A stretch of 32,374 bases of DNA from positions 1-32,374 of the forward strand of contig CAKTAM010000010.1 in the NCBI GenBank assembly GCA_934527255.1, given 5' to 3'. Source of the stretch: an uncultured Oscillospiraceae bacterium (GTDB taxonomy: Bacteria; Bacillota; Clostridia; Oscillospirales; Ruminococcaceae). Positions 31,176 to 32,374 of the stretch are shown here, one piece after another (position 1 is the first letter of the stretch; each line of letters opens with the position of its first letter). The position numbers and the translations under genes are program-made. The notes below the pieces were generated by a model, which was not told where the DNA came from, made no database searches, and saw only the letters and a list, made by a program, of their open reading frames with translations.

Positions 31176-32374
31176 ATGGAGCTTGCCGAAAAACTGACCA
31201 TACTGGCGGACAGCGCCAAATATGATGTCGCCTGCACCTCCAGCGGGGTGGATCGCGGCGCGCCCCAAAAAGGCATGGGCAGCGCCGTCAGCTGCGGCAT
31301 CTGCCACACCTTTGCCGGGGACGGCCGCTGCGTCTCGCTGCTGAAGGTGCTGCTTTCCAACGTCTGCGCGTTTGACTGCAGCTATTGTGTCAACCGGCGC
31401 TCCAACGATGTGCCCCGCGCCACCTTTTCCCCGCGGGAGTTGGCCGACCTGACCGTCGGCTTTTACCGCCGCAACTATATCGAGGGGCTGTTTCTTTCCA
31501 GCGCGGTGCTGGTCAGCCCCGACCACACGGTGCAGCTGATGATCCGCGCGCTGGAAATTCTGCGCTATGAATACGATTTTTGGGGCTACATCCACGCAAA
31601 GGCCATTCCCGGGGCCGACCCTGCGCTGATCCAGCGGCTGGGGCAGCTGGCCGACCGTCTGAGCGTCAATATCGAGCTGCCCAGCAGCGCCAGCCTTACC
31701 CGCCTGGCCCCGGACAAAAACCGTCAGAGCATTCTTGCGCCGATGGGGCAGATCACCCGCGGCATTGCCCAAAACACCCGGGAGCTGACGCGCTATAAGC
31801 ACGCAGGACGGTTTGCCCCGGCCGGGCAAAGCACCCAGATGATCGTAGGGGCCAGCCCGGAAAGCGATTATCAGATCCTGCGCCTGACCGAGGGACTGTA
31901 CCGCAAATATGCGCTGAAGCGGGTGTTCTTTTCGGCATATGTGCCGGTGGTGAAAAGCGCCCTGCTGCCGTCGACGGAGACGAAGCCGCCCCTGCTGCGG
32001 GAGCATCGGCTGTACCAGGCGGATTGGCTGCTGCGGTATTACCACTTTGCAGCCGATGAAATTCTCAGTGAGCAGACGCCGGATTTCAACCCCTGGCTTG
32101 ACCCGAAATGCAACTGGGCCGTACACCATATGGAGCAGTTTCCGCTGGAGGTGACCCGCGCCGACTATGAGCAGCTGCTGCGGGTGCCCGGCATCGGCCC
32201 CAAAAGTGCCCGGCGCATTGTCGCCTGCCGCCGCAGCGCCCCGCTGAGCTTTGCCGATCTGAAAAAGATGGGCGTGGTACTCAAGCGCGCCCAGTATTTC
32301 ATTCTCTGCCGCGGGCAGTCGCTGGTGGGGCTGCACCCCAGCGCAGACGCCGCCGCCCGTGCCCTGCTGGATCC
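31176..32374 (+). CDS. Putative DNA modification/repair radical SAM protein (3' end missing)
   Basis: The open frame runs off the window end with 399 residues and no stop. The radical SAM cluster motif is C64-AFD-C68-SY-C71 (CxxxCxxC). The N-terminal lead with YDVACTSSG, SCGICHTF and DGRCVSLLKVLLSN, plus NRRSNDVPRA and RRNYIEGLFLSS, matches the family called putative DNA modification/repair radical SAM protein. A helix-hairpin-helix DNA-binding motif (LLRVPGIGPKSARRIV, 335-350) is near the C-terminus. That family is usually next to a uracil-DNA-glycosylase-like gene, expected just beyond the window. The reaction is unknown. The ATG at 31176 follows GGGAGG by 8 bases. Confidence 0.9.
   Translation, partial: MELAEKLTILADSAKYDVACTSSGVDRGAPQKGMGSAVSCGICHTFAGDGRCVSLLKVLLSNVCAFDCSYCVNRRSNDVPRATFSPRELADLTVGFYRRNYIEGLFLSSAVLVSPDHTVQLMIRALEILRYEYDFWGYIHAKAIPGADPALIQRLGQLADRLSVNIELPSSASLTRLAPDKNRQSILAPMGQITRGIAQNTRELTRYKHAGRFAPAGQSTQMIVGASPESDYQILRLTEGLYRKYALKRVFFSAYVPVVKSALLPSTETKPPLLREHRLYQADWLLRYYHFAADEILSEQTPDFNPWLDPKCNWAVHHMEQFPLEVTRADYEQLLRVPGIGPKSARRIVACRRSAPLSFADLKKMGVVLKRAQYFILCRGQSLVGLHPSADAAARALLD

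Noticed and set aside
30558..32336. 592-residue open frame on the minus strand at the right end
   Set aside because: It is antisense to the radical SAM gene, which has clear motifs and a ribosome site.
1..32374. Mobile elements, CRISPR arrays, tRNA or rRNA genes
   Set aside because: I looked for transposase or integrase motifs, regularly spaced repeats and tRNA-like cloverleafs and saw none. Without a tool scan this is not a formal exclusion.

Overview
The window is a GC-rich segment of a Firmicutes chromosome. Gene order (infC-rpmI-rplT; dprA-topA-trmFO; plsX-rnc-smc-ftsY; cmk-plsC-ispH/S1) and the IspH-S1 and NadD-YqeK fusions point to a gut clostridium of the Oscillospiraceae/Ruminococcaceae type (Gemmiger, Subdoligranulum or Faecalibacterium-like). 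That placement is inference from context and recalled families; no search was run. Nearly all of it is core housekeeping DNA. I see no transposase, integrase, CRISPR array, rRNA or tRNA gene.

Layout. (1) 1-4967, minus strand: an operon of a HI0933-type flavoprotein, cytidylate kinase, a PlsC acyltransferase and an IspH-S1 fusion, ending in a strong terminator. (2) 4914-9282, plus strand: an atypical thioredoxin-reductase-like flavoprotein whose promoter overlaps the divergent one, a hypothetical/GNAT-like pair, a PC4-like ssDNA-binding protein with an HD phosphohydrolase, and serine acetyltransferase. (3) 9558-27261, minus strand: thirteen co-directional genes (SpoU methyltransferase, dprA, topA, trmFO, plsX, rnc, smc, ftsY, yhbY, nadD-yqeK, LCP protein, rsfS, leuS). 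Several overlap by a few bases, and I saw no convincing internal promoter. (4) 27316-28717, minus strand: infC-rpmI-rplT behind a textbook sigma-A promoter and a structured leader with an attenuator; infC appears to start at ATT. (5) 28806-30628: a YesL/DUF624 membrane protein and a divergent XRE-S24 self-cleaving repressor sharing a control region with a perfect 10-bp inverted repeat. (6) 30629-32374: a structured non-coding stretch, then a radical SAM DNA-repair-type protein cut by the window end.

How the genes work together. Regions 3 and 4 combine translation (IF3, L20, L35, LeuRS, RsfS, YhbY, TrmFO, rRNA methyltransferase), chromosome upkeep (TopA, SMC, DprA, RNase III), membrane and envelope supply (PlsX, FtsY, LCP) and NAD synthesis. 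Region 1 adds isoprenoid, CMP and phospholipid steps. I found no clear novel multi-gene system. The best leads are the infC leader and ATT start, the flavoprotein without a normal NADPH motif, the XRE-S24/DUF624 control region and a few structured non-coding stretches.
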